A DNA stretch of 24,623 nt from UBA7239 sp035430165 (GTDB lineage Bacteria; Pseudomonadota; Gammaproteobacteria; Pseudomonadales; UBA7239): the NCBI GenBank assembly GCA_035430165.1, contig DAOMGE010000041.1:1-24623 (forward strand), given 5' to 3'. The notes under the pieces were generated by a model. It saw only the letters and a list, made by a program, of their open reading frames with translations. It had not been told where the DNA came from and searched no databases. Made by a program: the position numbers and the translations under genes. Positions 14,913-23,008 of this stretch are shown here, piece after piece; position 1 is the stretch's first letter; each line of letters begins with the position of its first letter.

Positions 14913-15499
14913 TGAAAAAAATTGTTCTCGCCTCTGGCAACAAAAAAAAACTGGCCGAATTGCAAACGCTGTTGGCCGATTTACAAATGGACGTGCTGCC
15001 GCAATCCGCTTTTGCTATTCCCGACGCAATCGAAGACGGCTTGTCCTTTGTCGAGAACGCCATCATCAAGGCGCGGCACGCGGCGAAGTTGAGCGGGTTG
15101 CCCGCGATTGCCGATGATTCTGGCATCGCTGTCGATGCGCTGGGCGGCAAGCCCGGTATTTACTCTGCACGTTTCGCCGGCGAACCCTCTGACGATGCCG
15201 CCAACAACCAGAAACTGCTGACACTGATGCGCGATGTACCCGATGCAGAACGCACCGCACAATTCCATTGCGTGCTGGCGTTCATGCGCCATGCGGAAGA
15301 CCCGGTGCCACTGATTTGCCACGGCGTGTGGCCCGGCACCATCCTGACTGCACCACTGGGCGAAAACGGTTTCGGTTACGACCCGCTGTTCTGGGTGCCG
15401 ACGCACCAGTGCAGTTCGGCACAATTGGCGAAAGAAGAAAAAAACCACGTCAGCCATCGCGGCCAGGCCATGCAACAATTGTTGTCGTTGTTGCGCTAA
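14912..15499 (+). CDS. rdgB: XTP/dITP pyrophosphatase (Ham1/RdgB)
   Basis: RdgB cleans the nucleotide pool by hydrolysing ITP, dITP and XTP to monophosphates. The 195-residue protein starts MKKIVLASGNKKKLAEL, the SGNxxK nucleotide-binding motif, followed by AIADDSGIAVDALGG (with the catalytic acidic residues), GIYSARFAG, and GENGFGYDPLFWVP and SHRGQAM near the end. All are Ham1-family motifs. I chose ATG 14912, coupled to the metW stop, over the longer frame at 14864, which adds residues outside the family. hemW begins 2 bp after the stop. Confidence 0.96.
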   Translation: MKKIVLASGNKKKLAELQTLLADLQMDVLPQSAFAIPDAIEDGLSFVENAIIKARHAAKLSGLPAIADDSGIAVDALGGKPGIYSARFAGEPSDDAANNQKLLTLMRDVPDAERTAQFHCVLAFMRHAEDPVPLICHGVWPGTILTAPLGENGFGYDPLFWVPTHQCSSAQLAKEEKNHVSHRGQAMQQLLSLLR

Positions 15500-15501
15500 C
15501 C

Positions 15502-16635
15502 GTGCTGCAGCTGCCGCCGCTATCACTGTACATCCACATCCCGTGGTGTGTGCGCAAATGCCCCTACTGCGATTTTAACTCGCACGAAGATAAAACCATT
15601 CCCGAACAGGCATACGTCGCACGTTTGTTGCACGATTTGCAACAAGACCTGCATTTTGTGCAAGGCCGCACCTTGGGCAGTATTTTTTTCGGCGGCGGCA
15701 CACCCAGTCTTTTCTCTGCTGAATCGATAAAAAATATTCTTGCCGGCGTGCAACAACACATCGCCCTGGCGCCCGATGTTGAAATCACGCTGGAAGCCAA
15801 TCCCGGCACGGCGGAAGCCAAAAAGTTTCGCGGTTTTCGTGAAGCCGGCGTCAATCGCTTGTCGATTGGCATACAAAGTTTCAATGCCGGACATTTGCAA
15901 AAACTGGGACGCATCCATGATGGCGAGCAAGCCACGGCGGCTGTGCGCATGGCACATGCTGCCGGTTTTGAACGTATTAACATTGATTTGATGCACGGCT
16001 TGCCGGAACAAACGATTGAACAGGCGCTCACCGATTTGCAGCAGGCTATCGATCTCGGTGTAACGCACCTCTCGTGGTATCAACTGACCATTGAGCCGAA
16101 CACTGTGTTTTATCGCCAGCCGCCGGTGTTGCCGGAAGATGAATTGTTGTGGGATATCCAGCAGGCCGGTCTGGATTTGCTGCAGCACAATAATTTCGTG
16201 CAGTACGAAGTGTCGGCGTTTGCACAACACGGTGAAGCGTCTCGCCACAACCTGAACTACTGGCAGTTTGGCGATTACCTTGGCATCGGTGCCGGTGCGC
16301 ACGGCAAGATCACCTTGCCACAGGAAAATCGCATCCTGCGTTACAGCAAGACGCGGTTGCCGCGTCACTATCTCGATCAACCGCAATCCAGCCAGCACGA
16401 TCTCGCCGCAAACGATTTACCCGCTGAATTCATGATGAATGGATTGCGCTTGCGCGACGGCGTGCCGGCTGCGCTTTATCACGAACGCACCGGGCAAGCG
16501 CTGGCACACATCGACACCGTGTGGCGGCAACTGCGCGCGCAGGGACTGATGATCGACGATAGCCGACGGCTGGCCACCACTGACCAGGGCTTCCTGTTTC
16601 TCAATGACGTGATTTCAGCGTTTATGGCGACTTGA
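15502..16635 (+). CDS. hemW: radical SAM heme chaperone HemW
   Basis: HemW belongs to the coproporphyrinogen III dehydrogenase-like radical SAM family but acts as a heme-binding chaperone rather than in heme synthesis. Taking GTG 15502 as start gives 377 residues, matching the 378 of E. coli. The cluster motif C16-V-R-K-C20-P-Y-C23 follows IHIPW. GGGTPSLFS, the NRLSIGIQSF motif and the HNLNYW motif typical of HemW are present. The open frame extends to 15268 but that part lies within rdgB. No strong ribosome site precedes the GTG, so coupling with rdgB, whose stop is two bases upstream, is likely. Confidence 0.93.
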   Translation: MLQLPPLSLYIHIPWCVRKCPYCDFNSHEDKTIPEQAYVARLLHDLQQDLHFVQGRTLGSIFFGGGTPSLFSAESIKNILAGVQQHIALAPDVEITLEANPGTAEAKKFRGFREAGVNRLSIGIQSFNAGHLQKLGRIHDGEQATAAVRMAHAAGFERINIDLMHGLPEQTIEQALTDLQQAIDLGVTHLSWYQLTIEPNTVFYRQPPVLPEDELLWDIQQAGLDLLQHNNFVQYEVSAFAQHGEASRHNLNYWQFGDYLGIGAGAHGKITLPQENRILRYSKTRLPRHYLDQPQSSQHDLAANDLPAEFMMNGLRLRDGVPAALYHERTGQALAHIDTVWRQLRAQGLMIDDSRRLATTDQGFLFLNDVISAFMAT

Positions 16636-16725
16636 TCTGGCGCAAGCGGGCTGGCACAAATCGCGATACCATGAACGTCGCCGGATCAGTCAGGTCCTGC
16701 AAGTAACTTACGGAGAATTGGCACC

Positions 16726-16965
16726 ATGCACGTTGAACACCATCCCCTGATCAAGGAATTCCCGGAACACCGCGAGCGCATCCACAGCCTCAAGCAGGCT
16801 GACGCCCATTTCGCCAAACTGGCAGACAAATACGAAGAAGTGGACAAGCACATCTGCCGCGCCGAAGACAGCCCGGAAGCATTCAGTGACCAACACATGC
16901 ACGAACTGAAAGCCGAACGCCTGCGCCTGAAAGACGAAGTGTACAAAGTGTTGGCCGCTGCCTGA
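16726..16965 (+). CDS. YdcH/DUF465-family small helical protein
   Basis: A 79-residue, highly charged, probably all-helical hairpin protein of the DUF465 (YdcH) type. The signature is HPLIKEFPEHRERIHSLK, then ADAHFAKLADKYEEVDKHI, and a second helix HMHELKAERLRLKDEVYKVL. Its molecular role is not established in the family. ATG 16726 has GGAG 10 bases upstream. It stands alone between hemW (90 bp gap) and the CDGSH protein (69 bp gap), and seems to have its own promoter region, though I could not pick convincing boxes. Confidence 0.9.
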   Translation: MHVEHHPLIKEFPEHRERIHSLKQADAHFAKLADKYEEVDKHICRAEDSPEAFSDQHMHELKAERLRLKDEVYKVLAAA

Positions 16966-17034
16966 CAGCGGCACGGCGCATGCTATGCTCTCTGCCCGAC
17001 ATGCCTTTTATTATCGCCGCAGGAGTCATTGCAA

Positions 17035-17274
17035 ATGAGCAAACCCGTCAGAGCCTCTGAAACCCCGTATGCCGTTGAAGTGGAAGCGGGCAAAAGTTAT
17101 TACTGGTGCTCGTGCGGCCGCAGCGCCAAACAGCCGTTCTGCGACGGCTCGCACGCCGGCAGTGAATTTGCACCCGTGAAATACGACGCCGCCGAAAGCA
17201 AGAAGGTCTATTTCTGCGGCTGCAAGGCCACGGCCAACCAGCCCCTGTGCGACGGCAGCCACAGCAAGACCTGA
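17035..17274 (+). CDS. double CDGSH-type [2Fe-2S] protein
   Basis: A 79-residue protein made almost entirely of two CDGSH iron-sulfur modules. The first reads C25-S-C27 with C36-D-G-S-H40, and the second C61-G-C63 with C72-D-G-S-H76. Each supplies the three-Cys one-His ligand set of a [2Fe-2S] cluster. Both modules keep the Pro before the third Cys (QPFCDG, QPLCDG). There is no membrane anchor, unlike mitoNEET, so it should be a soluble cytoplasmic redox or cluster-transfer protein. I chose ATG 17035 with AGGAG at 17021-17025. cobA follows 12 bp downstream and may share the transcript. Confidence 0.9.
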   Translation: MSKPVRASETPYAVEVEAGKSYYWCSCGRSAKQPFCDGSHAGSEFAPVKYDAAESKKVYFCGCKATANQPLCDGSHSKT

Positions 17275-17286
17275 GCTGTACCGTCG

Positions 17287-18027
17287 ATGCAGGACACTGG
17301 CACAGTCTGGCTGGTCGGCGCCGGTCCCGGCGATCCTGAGCTTCTCACCCTGAAAGCCTTGCGGCTCATCCAGTCAGCCGATGTGGTTATCCATGACCGG
17401 CTGGTGTCACAACCGATCATGGATCTGATTCCTGCCGACACCCGCCGCATCTACGTCGGCAAGGCACGCAGTGATCACGCCGTGCCGCAAGAGGACATCA
17501 ACCAGCTGTTGGTGGACGAGGCGCGTGCCGGCCATAACGTGTTGCGACTGAAGGGCGGCGATCCGTTCATCTTCGGCCGTGGCGGCGAGGAAATCGAACT
17601 GCTGGCCGACGCCGGCATCCCGTTTGAAGTGGTTCCCGGCATCACAGCCGCCAGCGGTTGCGCCGCGTATGCCGGTATCCCGCTCACCCATCGCGATTAC
17701 GCCCAGTCCGTGCGTTTCATCACCGGCCACCTGAAAACCGACGGCGTAAACCTGTGCTGGCCGGAATTGATGGACCCGACCCAGACGCTGGTGTTCTACA
17801 TGGGGCTGGTGGGATTGCAGGCCATCTGCGAGCAACTGGTGGCGCACGGTCGCGATCCGTCCACACCGGTAGCCCTGGTTGAAAAAGGCACCACGCCCGG
17901 TCAACGGGTCATTATCGCCACCCTCGCCACCATCCACGAGCGCGTACAAGCGGAAAAAGTCAGCGCACCGACCCTGACCATCATTGGCGATGTGGTGAAA
18001 CTGCACGACAGGTTGAAGTGGCGCTAA
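17287..18027 (+). CDS. cobA: uroporphyrinogen-III C-methyltransferase (SUMT)
   Basis: SUMT methylates uroporphyrinogen III at C2 and C7 to precorrin-2, the branch point to siroheme and cobalamin. The 246 residues show WLVGAGPGDPELLTLKALRLI (8-28), VVIHDRLVS, the LRLKGGDPFIFGRGGEE loop, PGITAASGCAAYAGIPLTHR and a C-terminal TLTIIGDVVKLH. These are the standard motifs. It is the short stand-alone enzyme without the CysG oxidase/chelatase part. The window otherwise holds only late loop-assembly and import genes for B12, so a siroheme role is as likely as de novo B12. The gene sits upstream of the btuB riboswitch and is separated from it by a hairpin. Confidence 0.95.
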   Translation: MQDTGTVWLVGAGPGDPELLTLKALRLIQSADVVIHDRLVSQPIMDLIPADTRRIYVGKARSDHAVPQEDINQLLVDEARAGHNVLRLKGGDPFIFGRGGEEIELLADAGIPFEVVPGITAASGCAAYAGIPLTHRDYAQSVRFITGHLKTDGVNLCWPELMDPTQTLVFYMGLVGLQAICEQLVAHGRDPSTPVALVEKGTTPGQRVIIATLATIHERVQAEKVSAPTLTIIGDVVKLHDRLKWR

Positions 18028-18034
18028 CCTGAAC

Positions 18035-18053
18035 GGGCGCGTGCGATGCGCCC
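18035..18053 (+). terminator. GC-rich hairpin after cobA, possible terminator
   Basis: GGGCGC (18035-18040), a 7-nt loop and GCGCCC (18048-18053) lie 7 bp after the cobA stop. No T run follows, so it is a weak or non-canonical terminator. Confidence 0.4.
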
Positions 18054-18082
18054 TTGCCCCTCATCACCAATCTCGCTAGAGT
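18054..18082 (+). promoter_or_regulatory. probable promoter of the btuB leader
   Basis: TTGCCC at 18054-18059 and TAGAGT at 18077-18082 have a 17-bp spacer and match sigma-70 boxes at four of six positions each. Transcription would begin near 18089, just before the riboswitch. Confidence 0.5.
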
Positions 18083-18096
18083 GCGTCCCGTTGTTA

Positions 18097-18312
18097 CAGG
18101 TCCCTGTAAACCGTTCAGGTTTCAGGGTTAAACGGGAAGTCTGGTGAGCCTCTTCGGACGCAATGCCAACGCTGCCCCCGCAACGGTAAACAAGTAAAAG
18201 CTGGCACTACGCCACTGTGTACGCTCTTGCAAAAGAGCCGCATGGGAAGGCGCCAGCCCGGTTGGCTTCAATATTTTTGAACCAACCGCTTGTGAGCCCG
18301 GAGACCGGCCTG
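18097..18312 (+). promoter_or_regulatory. cobalamin riboswitch upstream of btuB
   Basis: This RNA fills most of the 420-bp gap between cobA and btuB. Elements in order are TTAAACGGGAAGTCTGGTG (18128-18146), the core GCTGCCCCCGCAACGGTAA (18171-18189), GGGAAGGCGCCAGCCC (18244-18259) and the B12 box GTGAGCCCGGAGACCGGCCTG (18292-18312). CAGG at 18097-18100 can close P1 with CCTG at 18309-18312. It should shut off btuB when cobalamin is abundant. The downstream 135 bases to the start codon hold the expression platform. Confidence 0.95.
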
Positions 18313-18322
18313 CGACACAAAA

Positions 18323-18337
18323 GGGAATTCCATTCCC
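18323..18337 (+). promoter_or_regulatory. short hairpin downstream of the btuB riboswitch
   Basis: GGGAAT, loop TCC, ATTCCC: a perfect 6-bp stem 10 bases after the B12 box. GGAGGG near 18354-18359 can also pair with CCCTCC near 18404-18409. No T run follows either, which favours translational rather than terminator control. The switch mechanism is inferred. Confidence 0.45.
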
Positions 18338-18447
18338 GTTAGCTACGATGAGCGGAGGGCTTCATCCGGCTGGTGTTCGCAAGTGCACTGTCTGCCGTAT
18401 TTCCCCTCCTCAATCGCATTTTCTTTATCCAATGCATTGAGGTTTCT

Positions 18448-20355
18448 ATGAAACATTTTCCTGTCCTGAAAAAATTACCCCTGGCTATTGCTGTGGCCGC
18501 CGGCCTGTCGCAAACCGTTTTTGCGGAGCAGACGCTGGAAACCGTCGTGGTATCTGCCACACGGTTTGATATGCCGGAAGTGATTACACCCAATAGTGTC
18601 ATCGTGATTGATCGCAAGAAACTCGATGCGATGGGCGCCAGCAGTCTCGCCGATGCGCTGCGCGCGCAGCCCGGCTTGCAGGTGTCCGATATGGTCGGCG
18701 ACGGCTCGCGCGCCGTTGTCAGCATGCGTGGCTTTGGTGCCAACGCCGTGAACAACACACTGATCATGGTGGATGGCCGCAAACTGAATAATCCTTCGCT
18801 GGAAGCACCTGCTCTGAGTGCTATTTCCATGAATGATATTGAACGCATTGAAATCATCGACGGCAGTGGCGGCACACTGTATGGCGATCAGGCTGTTGGC
18901 GGCGTTATCAATATTATTACGCGCAAACCGACCAAAGAACCGTACCTGTATGTTGAAGGGTCTGCCGGCTCTCTGGATGCCAAATCGATTTACGGCACCG
19001 CAAGCCAACTGTATGACAACGGTTTTGCCTATCGCGTCTCAACAAAGAGTCATACCACCGATAATTATCGCGACAATAACGCGGCAGATTATGCCGACAC
19101 GCTCGCTCGCATCGAACAGAATGGCGACTGGGGACAGGTTTTTCTTGAAACGCAACATATCCACGACGGATTAAGAATGCCCGGCGCACTCAATGCCGCA
19201 CAAACCCGGCAAAATCGCAAACAAACCACATTGCCGAACGATTTTTCCAACAATACAACGGATATGTTGCGTCTGGGCAGTGACGTCAAGTTGTCGGATA
19301 ACTGGAGCGTTCTCGCTGAATTCACCGACAGGGACACCGACACGCAATTCGTGCAATGGGCGGCACCGGGCGCGCAAGGTACGCATGTCAGCTCGTTTTC
19401 GCCACGGCTGAAAGGTGCGCTGCCTTCGGCTTTCGGCACCACCTATCTCACGGCCGGTTATGATTATCAGGGCAGTGATTACCAGAATACGTCAACGTTT
19501 GCGAATTATGTGCAGGACAGCGACGCGTATTATGCGCAAGTGGTGTACCCGTTCTATACCAACTGGTCAGCGACAATCGGCATGCGTGACGCGACGGTTC
19601 ACGACAAGAACAAAAGCAACAACAAAAAACGTGACGACAACGAAAATATTTCCGAATACGGTGTGAGCTGGAAACCGGTGAGCGATCTCCGCCTTTTCGC
19701 GAGACAAGCCGGTGTGTTGCGTTTTGCCAATGCCGATGAAAACGGTTTTACCTTGCCGGGTGTCAACTTCCTGAATACCCAGACCGGCACATCCGATGAA
19801 ATCGGTGCCGAGTTCCAGCAAAAATCCTGGGACATGAAATTACTCGCGTTCGATATGGATCTCGACAACGAGATTTATTATGACTCGAATTTCCTTGTCT
19901 CCCGCAACGTAAACCTGCCGTCATCCCATCGCACCGGCACCACGCTGAGTGGCGAATACCGTTTCACGGATGATTTGGCCGCAGGCGGCAACATGACGTT
20001 GCTGGAAACAGAATTGACGTCGGGTTCTTTCAAAGGCAACGAAGTGCCGTTTGTGGCAAAACGCTCCGGCACCGCTTACGTGCAATGGACATTCATGCCG
20101 CACCTGAGTCTCTACACCGATGCGGTCTACACCGGCTCACGCTACATGGCGGATGACGATGCCAATACGTCCAATAAAGAATCCAGTCACTGGGTTTACA
20201 ACACCGCTGTGCGTTGGGACTGGCAACAACTCAACGCCTCCTTGCGCGTGAATAACCTGACCGCCGAAAAATATTCAAACTACATCAGCAAGTGGGACTT
20301 TCAATATCCTTCCCCGGAAAGGACGCTCGAGCTGACGGTGGGTTACAAATTCTGA
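18448..20355 (+). CDS. btuB: TonB-dependent outer-membrane vitamin B12 receptor
   Basis: BtuB imports cobalamins across the outer membrane using TonB energy. The 635-residue protein has a signal peptide (MKHFPVLKKL, hydrophobic core, likely cleavage after VFA at 26), a TonB-box-like ETVVVSATR at 31-39, a plug domain (about 40-155, with VSMRGFGANAVNNTLIMVDGRKLNNP and the IERIEIIDGSGGTLYGDQAVGGVINI motif) and a beta barrel ending in the terminal Phe of VGYKF. I chose ATG 18448, preceded by GAGG. The longer frame to 18373 would bury the signal peptide. The cobalamin riboswitch upstream is the main reason to call it BtuB rather than a siderophore receptor. A strong terminator follows. Confidence 0.92.
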   Translation: MKHFPVLKKLPLAIAVAAGLSQTVFAEQTLETVVVSATRFDMPEVITPNSVIVIDRKKLDAMGASSLADALRAQPGLQVSDMVGDGSRAVVSMRGFGANAVNNTLIMVDGRKLNNPSLEAPALSAISMNDIERIEIIDGSGGTLYGDQAVGGVINIITRKPTKEPYLYVEGSAGSLDAKSIYGTASQLYDNGFAYRVSTKSHTTDNYRDNNAADYADTLARIEQNGDWGQVFLETQHIHDGLRMPGALNAAQTRQNRKQTTLPNDFSNNTTDMLRLGSDVKLSDNWSVLAEFTDRDTDTQFVQWAAPGAQGTHVSSFSPRLKGALPSAFGTTYLTAGYDYQGSDYQNTSTFANYVQDSDAYYAQVVYPFYTNWSATIGMRDATVHDKNKSNNKKRDDNENISEYGVSWKPVSDLRLFARQAGVLRFANADENGFTLPGVNFLNTQTGTSDEIGAEFQQKSWDMKLLAFDMDLDNEIYYDSNFLVSRNVNLPSSHRTGTTLSGEYRFTDDLAAGGNMTLLETELTSGSFKGNEVPFVAKRSGTAYVQWTFMPHLSLYTDAVYTGSRYMADDDANTSNKESSHWVYNTAVRWDWQQLNASLRVNNLTAEKYSNYISKWDFQYPSPERTLELTVGYKF

Positions 20356-20386
20356 CGCCACCGGCATTTCATACAGGCCAGTCATT

Positions 20387-20412
20387 AACGGGAGCTTCGG
20401 CTCCCGTTTTTT
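20387..20412 (+). terminator. Rho-independent terminator of btuB
   Basis: AACGGGAGC, a TTCG tetraloop, GCTCCCGTT and a T run to 20412. Nine perfect base pairs, 31 bp after the btuB stop. Confidence 0.95.
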
Positions 20413-20493
20413 CTTCCTCCGCCAGACCGGCTTCGACTCCACGCCCGCTTGCGGTAAACTGCGGTGCTTTCCTTCCCTTCGTGGTAACAGGCG

Positions 20494-21000
20494 ATGCAAG
20501 CAACAGACAAGCCCCTGGTGGGTGTCATCATGGGCTCCAGCAGTGACTGGGAAACCCTCCAGCACACCTCGGCCACCCTCACCGAACTCGGCATTCCTCA
20601 CGAAGTGGAAGTGGTCTCGGCGCATCGCACGCCGGACAAACTGTTTGCCTACGCCGCCTCTGCCGCAGACCGCGGGCTGGCGCTGATCATCGCCGGTGCC
20701 GGCGGTGCCGCGCACCTGCCCGGCATGGCGGCATCCAAAACCGTGTTGCCCGTACTGGGTGTGCCGGTGCAATCCAGAACCCTGAACGGTGTCGATTCCC
20801 TGCTTTCCATTGTGCAGATGCCCGCCGGTGTACCCGTCGGCACCATGGCCATCGGCAAGGCCGGTGCCATCAATGCCGCCTTACTGGCCTGCGCCATGCT
20901 GGGCACAACCCGCCCGGATCTCCGCAAAGCCTACGAAAATTACCGCGAGCGCCAGACCGACAGTGTGCTGGCCAACCCCGACCCGCGCCAACCCGTATGA
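20494..21000 (+). CDS. purE: N5-carboxyaminoimidazole ribonucleotide mutase
   Basis: PurE converts N5-CAIR to CAIR in purine synthesis. The 168 residues include the active-site MGSSSDWETLQ loop (14-24), VVSAHRTPDKLF with the catalytic His (about 40-51), IAGAGGAAHLPGM, and the GVPVQSRTLNGVDSLLSIVQMPAGVPVGT block. This is the class I (bacterial, mutase) form, consistent with a purK next door. The ATG at 20494 gives the usual N-terminus. The stop overlaps the purK start by four bases (ATGA). Confidence 0.97.
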   Translation: MQATDKPLVGVIMGSSSDWETLQHTSATLTELGIPHEVEVVSAHRTPDKLFAYAASAADRGLALIIAGAGGAAHLPGMAASKTVLPVLGVPVQSRTLNGVDSLLSIVQMPAGVPVGTMAIGKAGAINAALLACAMLGTTRPDLRKAYENYRERQTDSVLANPDPRQPV

Positions 21001-22112
21001 AGGCCAGCACCCTGAAACTCGGCGTGCTGGGCGGCGGCCAGCTGGGTCGTATGCTCGGCATGGCCGGCTTGCCACTGGCGATCGAGCCGGTGTTCTGGGA
21101 ACCGGAAGCCTCCGCCTGCGCACAAATGATCGGCGAACATCTCTGCGCCCCCTATGAGGACGCCAAGGCGCTGGCACTGTTTGCGCAGGATGTACAGGTC
21201 TGCACCTATGAATTCGAGAACGTCCCCAGCCCGGTACTGACCGCGCTGGCGGGCAAGGTACCGGTGTATCCACCACTGGCAGCGCTGGAAGTGAGCCAGG
21301 ATCGCCTGACTGAAAAGGCACTGTTTGGCACGCTCGGCATCCGCACGGCGCCCTACCGGGCCGTCGATTCGGAAGACGACCTGCGCGCTGCCGCCCGGGC
21401 ACTCGGATTACCCGCCATCCTCAAGACACGCCGCTTCGGGTACGACGGCAAAGGCCAGCGCGTGCTCCGTAGCGAAGCCGATATCCCGGCTGCGTGGCAT
21501 GATCTCGGCACAGCACCGTTAATCCTGGAAGGATTCGTTACATTTTCGCGCGAAGTGTCGATCATCGCCGTGCGCGGTCGGGATGGCGAGACGGCGTTTT
21601 ATCCCCTGTCGGAAAATGTACACCGGGACGGCATCCTGTTTACGTCGCGCGCACGTCCCGCTGATGCACTGCAATCGACAGCGGAGGACTTTGCACAAAA
21701 ACTGTTGGCCCGACTCGATTACGTCGGCGTGTTGTGCCTGGAATTGTTCGAACAGGATGGCGAGCTGATCGCCAACGAATTCGCACCACGCGTACACAAT
21801 TCCGGCCACTGGACGATTGAAGGCTCGGAAACCTCACAATTTGAAAACCATTTGCGCGCAGTCACCGGTTTGCCGCTGGGCAGCACCCGCTGTATCGGTT
21901 TCCCTGCGCTGGTGAATCTGGTCGGCACGCTGCCGGCCTTGCCAGACTTGCTGAAAATTCCGCAAGCGCACGTGCATTTCTACGGCAAGGCCGAAAAACC
22001 GGCGCGCAAGGTCGGCCATGTCACGGTGCGGGCAGACAATGTTGACGCCTGCGAAAAATCCATTGCACAGATCATTGATGTCATGCACAACACACAGGAA
22101 CTGCAGCCATGA
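20997..22112 (+). CDS. purK: N5-carboxyaminoimidazole ribonucleotide synthase
   Basis: PurK is an ATP-grasp enzyme that carboxylates aminoimidazole ribonucleotide with bicarbonate and ATP, giving N5-CAIR for PurE. The 371 residues begin with LGVLGGGQLGRMLGMAG (7-23), contain the ATP-grasp segments PAILKTRRFGYDGKGQ and EGFVTFSREVSIIAVRG, and end the active site with NEFAPRVHNSGHWTIE. Length is typical. Its ATG lies in the end of purE, and its own stop overlaps the next gene's start by four bases (ATGA). All three genes are thus translationally coupled, joining bicarbonate use by PurK to the carbonic anhydrase. Confidence 0.97.
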   Translation: MKASTLKLGVLGGGQLGRMLGMAGLPLAIEPVFWEPEASACAQMIGEHLCAPYEDAKALALFAQDVQVCTYEFENVPSPVLTALAGKVPVYPPLAALEVSQDRLTEKALFGTLGIRTAPYRAVDSEDDLRAAARALGLPAILKTRRFGYDGKGQRVLRSEADIPAAWHDLGTAPLILEGFVTFSREVSIIAVRGRDGETAFYPLSENVHRDGILFTSRARPADALQSTAEDFAQKLLARLDYVGVLCLELFEQDGELIANEFAPRVHNSGHWTIEGSETSQFENHLRAVTGLPLGSTRCIGFPALVNLVGTLPALPDLLKIPQAHVHFYGKAEKPARKVGHVTVRADNVDACEKSIAQIIDVMHNTQELQP

Positions 22113-22780
22113 AATTACTGCCCCACCTGTTCAATAACAACCGCATCTGGGCGGAATCCATCAAGAAAATCCATCCGGATTTTTTCAAGAAACTGTCCGA
22201 GCAGCAGGCGCCGGAATATTTGTGGATCGGCTGTTCCGATTCGCGCGTACCGGCCAATGAAATTGTCGGCCTGATGCCCGGTGAGATTTTTGTGCACCGC
22301 AACGTGGCGAATGTGGTCGTGCATACCGACATGAACTGCCTGTCGGTTTTGCAATATGCGATCGACGTGCTGAAAGTGAAACACATCATGGTGGTGGGTC
22401 ATTACGGCTGCGGCGGTGTGCGCGCCGCAATGGGCAACCAGACACTCGGACTGATCGACAACTGGTTGCGCAATATCAAGGACATCTACCGGCAACACCG
22501 CGAACGGCTGGACGCCATCGAGGACGAGGAAAAGCGCGTCAACCTGCTGTGCGAACTGAACGTGATCGAGCAGGTCAACAATGTCTGCCACACCACCATC
22601 GTGCAGGATGCCTGGAACCGCGGCCAGGATGTGGCTGTACACGGCTGGATCTACTCGTTGCGCAATGGCGGCCTGAAGGATCTCAACGTCTGCATGACCA
22701 GCAAGGACCAGCTGGATGACATCTACCGCGTCGAACAGGAGCTGGAAGGGGATACCGCTGGCCCGGCCGATCAGCCGTGA
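22109..22780 (+). CDS. can: beta-class carbonic anhydrase
   Basis: This enzyme interconverts CO2 and bicarbonate with a catalytic zinc. The 223 residues match the E. coli Can type: zinc ligands C42, H98 and C101 (GCSDSR and GHYGCGG), D44 and R46 as the Asp-Arg pair, and HRNVANVV. An N-terminal MKLLPHLFNNNRIWAESI block is also standard. Length is in the usual range. The start at 22109 overlaps the purK stop (ATGA). Since PurK consumes bicarbonate, the linkage suggests local supply for purine synthesis, although Can also serves other carboxylases. No clear terminator follows. Confidence 0.95.
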   Translation: MKLLPHLFNNNRIWAESIKKIHPDFFKKLSEQQAPEYLWIGCSDSRVPANEIVGLMPGEIFVHRNVANVVVHTDMNCLSVLQYAIDVLKVKHIMVVGHYGCGGVRAAMGNQTLGLIDNWLRNIKDIYRQHRERLDAIEDEEKRVNLLCELNVIEQVNNVCHTTIVQDAWNRGQDVAVHGWIYSLRNGGLKDLNVCMTSKDQLDDIYRVEQELEGDTAGPADQP

Positions 22781-22822
22781 AGGGTTAATTGTCTGCTGTC
22801 AAGACCGTCGGGAAAATATTGC

Positions 22823-22850
22823 TTTACATCCATTCCCAACTGCATACACT
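22823..22850 (+). promoter_or_regulatory. candidate promoter for the cold-shock gene
   Basis: TTTACA at 22823-22828 and TACACT at 22845-22850, 16-bp spacer. This would give a 5' UTR of about 150 bases, the length expected for cspA-type genes. Boxes are moderate matches. Confidence 0.4.
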
Positions 22851-22941
22851 TGAAGCACTGAAAAGCTACAGTTACCACCAGAAATACCGATGGCCCTCTA
22901 GTAGTACCGCTTGGTTTCTTCCCGAGTAAGTGCAGGATTTT

Positions 22942-22985
22942 CAGATAAACCGTTCACGCGAGTGAATGTATTGTCCATTTATCTG
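22942..22985 (+). promoter_or_regulatory. structured 5' UTR element of the cold-shock mRNA
   Basis: CAGATAAA (22942-22949) pairs perfectly with TTTATCTG (22978-22985). It encloses a second hairpin, TTCAC/GTGAA with a GCGA tetraloop (22953-22966). Just after it GGG-TACA-CCC (22986-22995) abuts the ribosome site GGGAG (22996-23000), so the CCC could also pair with that site. The arrangement fits a temperature-responsive leader; this role is inferred from position only. Confidence 0.5.
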
Positions 22986-23008
22986 GGGTACACCCGGGAG
23001 TAAGAAAG

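Noticed and set aside
16636..16700. Possible sigma-54 promoter (CTGGCAC near 16655) before the DUF465 gene
   Set aside because: The GG element is present, but no TTGC element lies at the required spacing.
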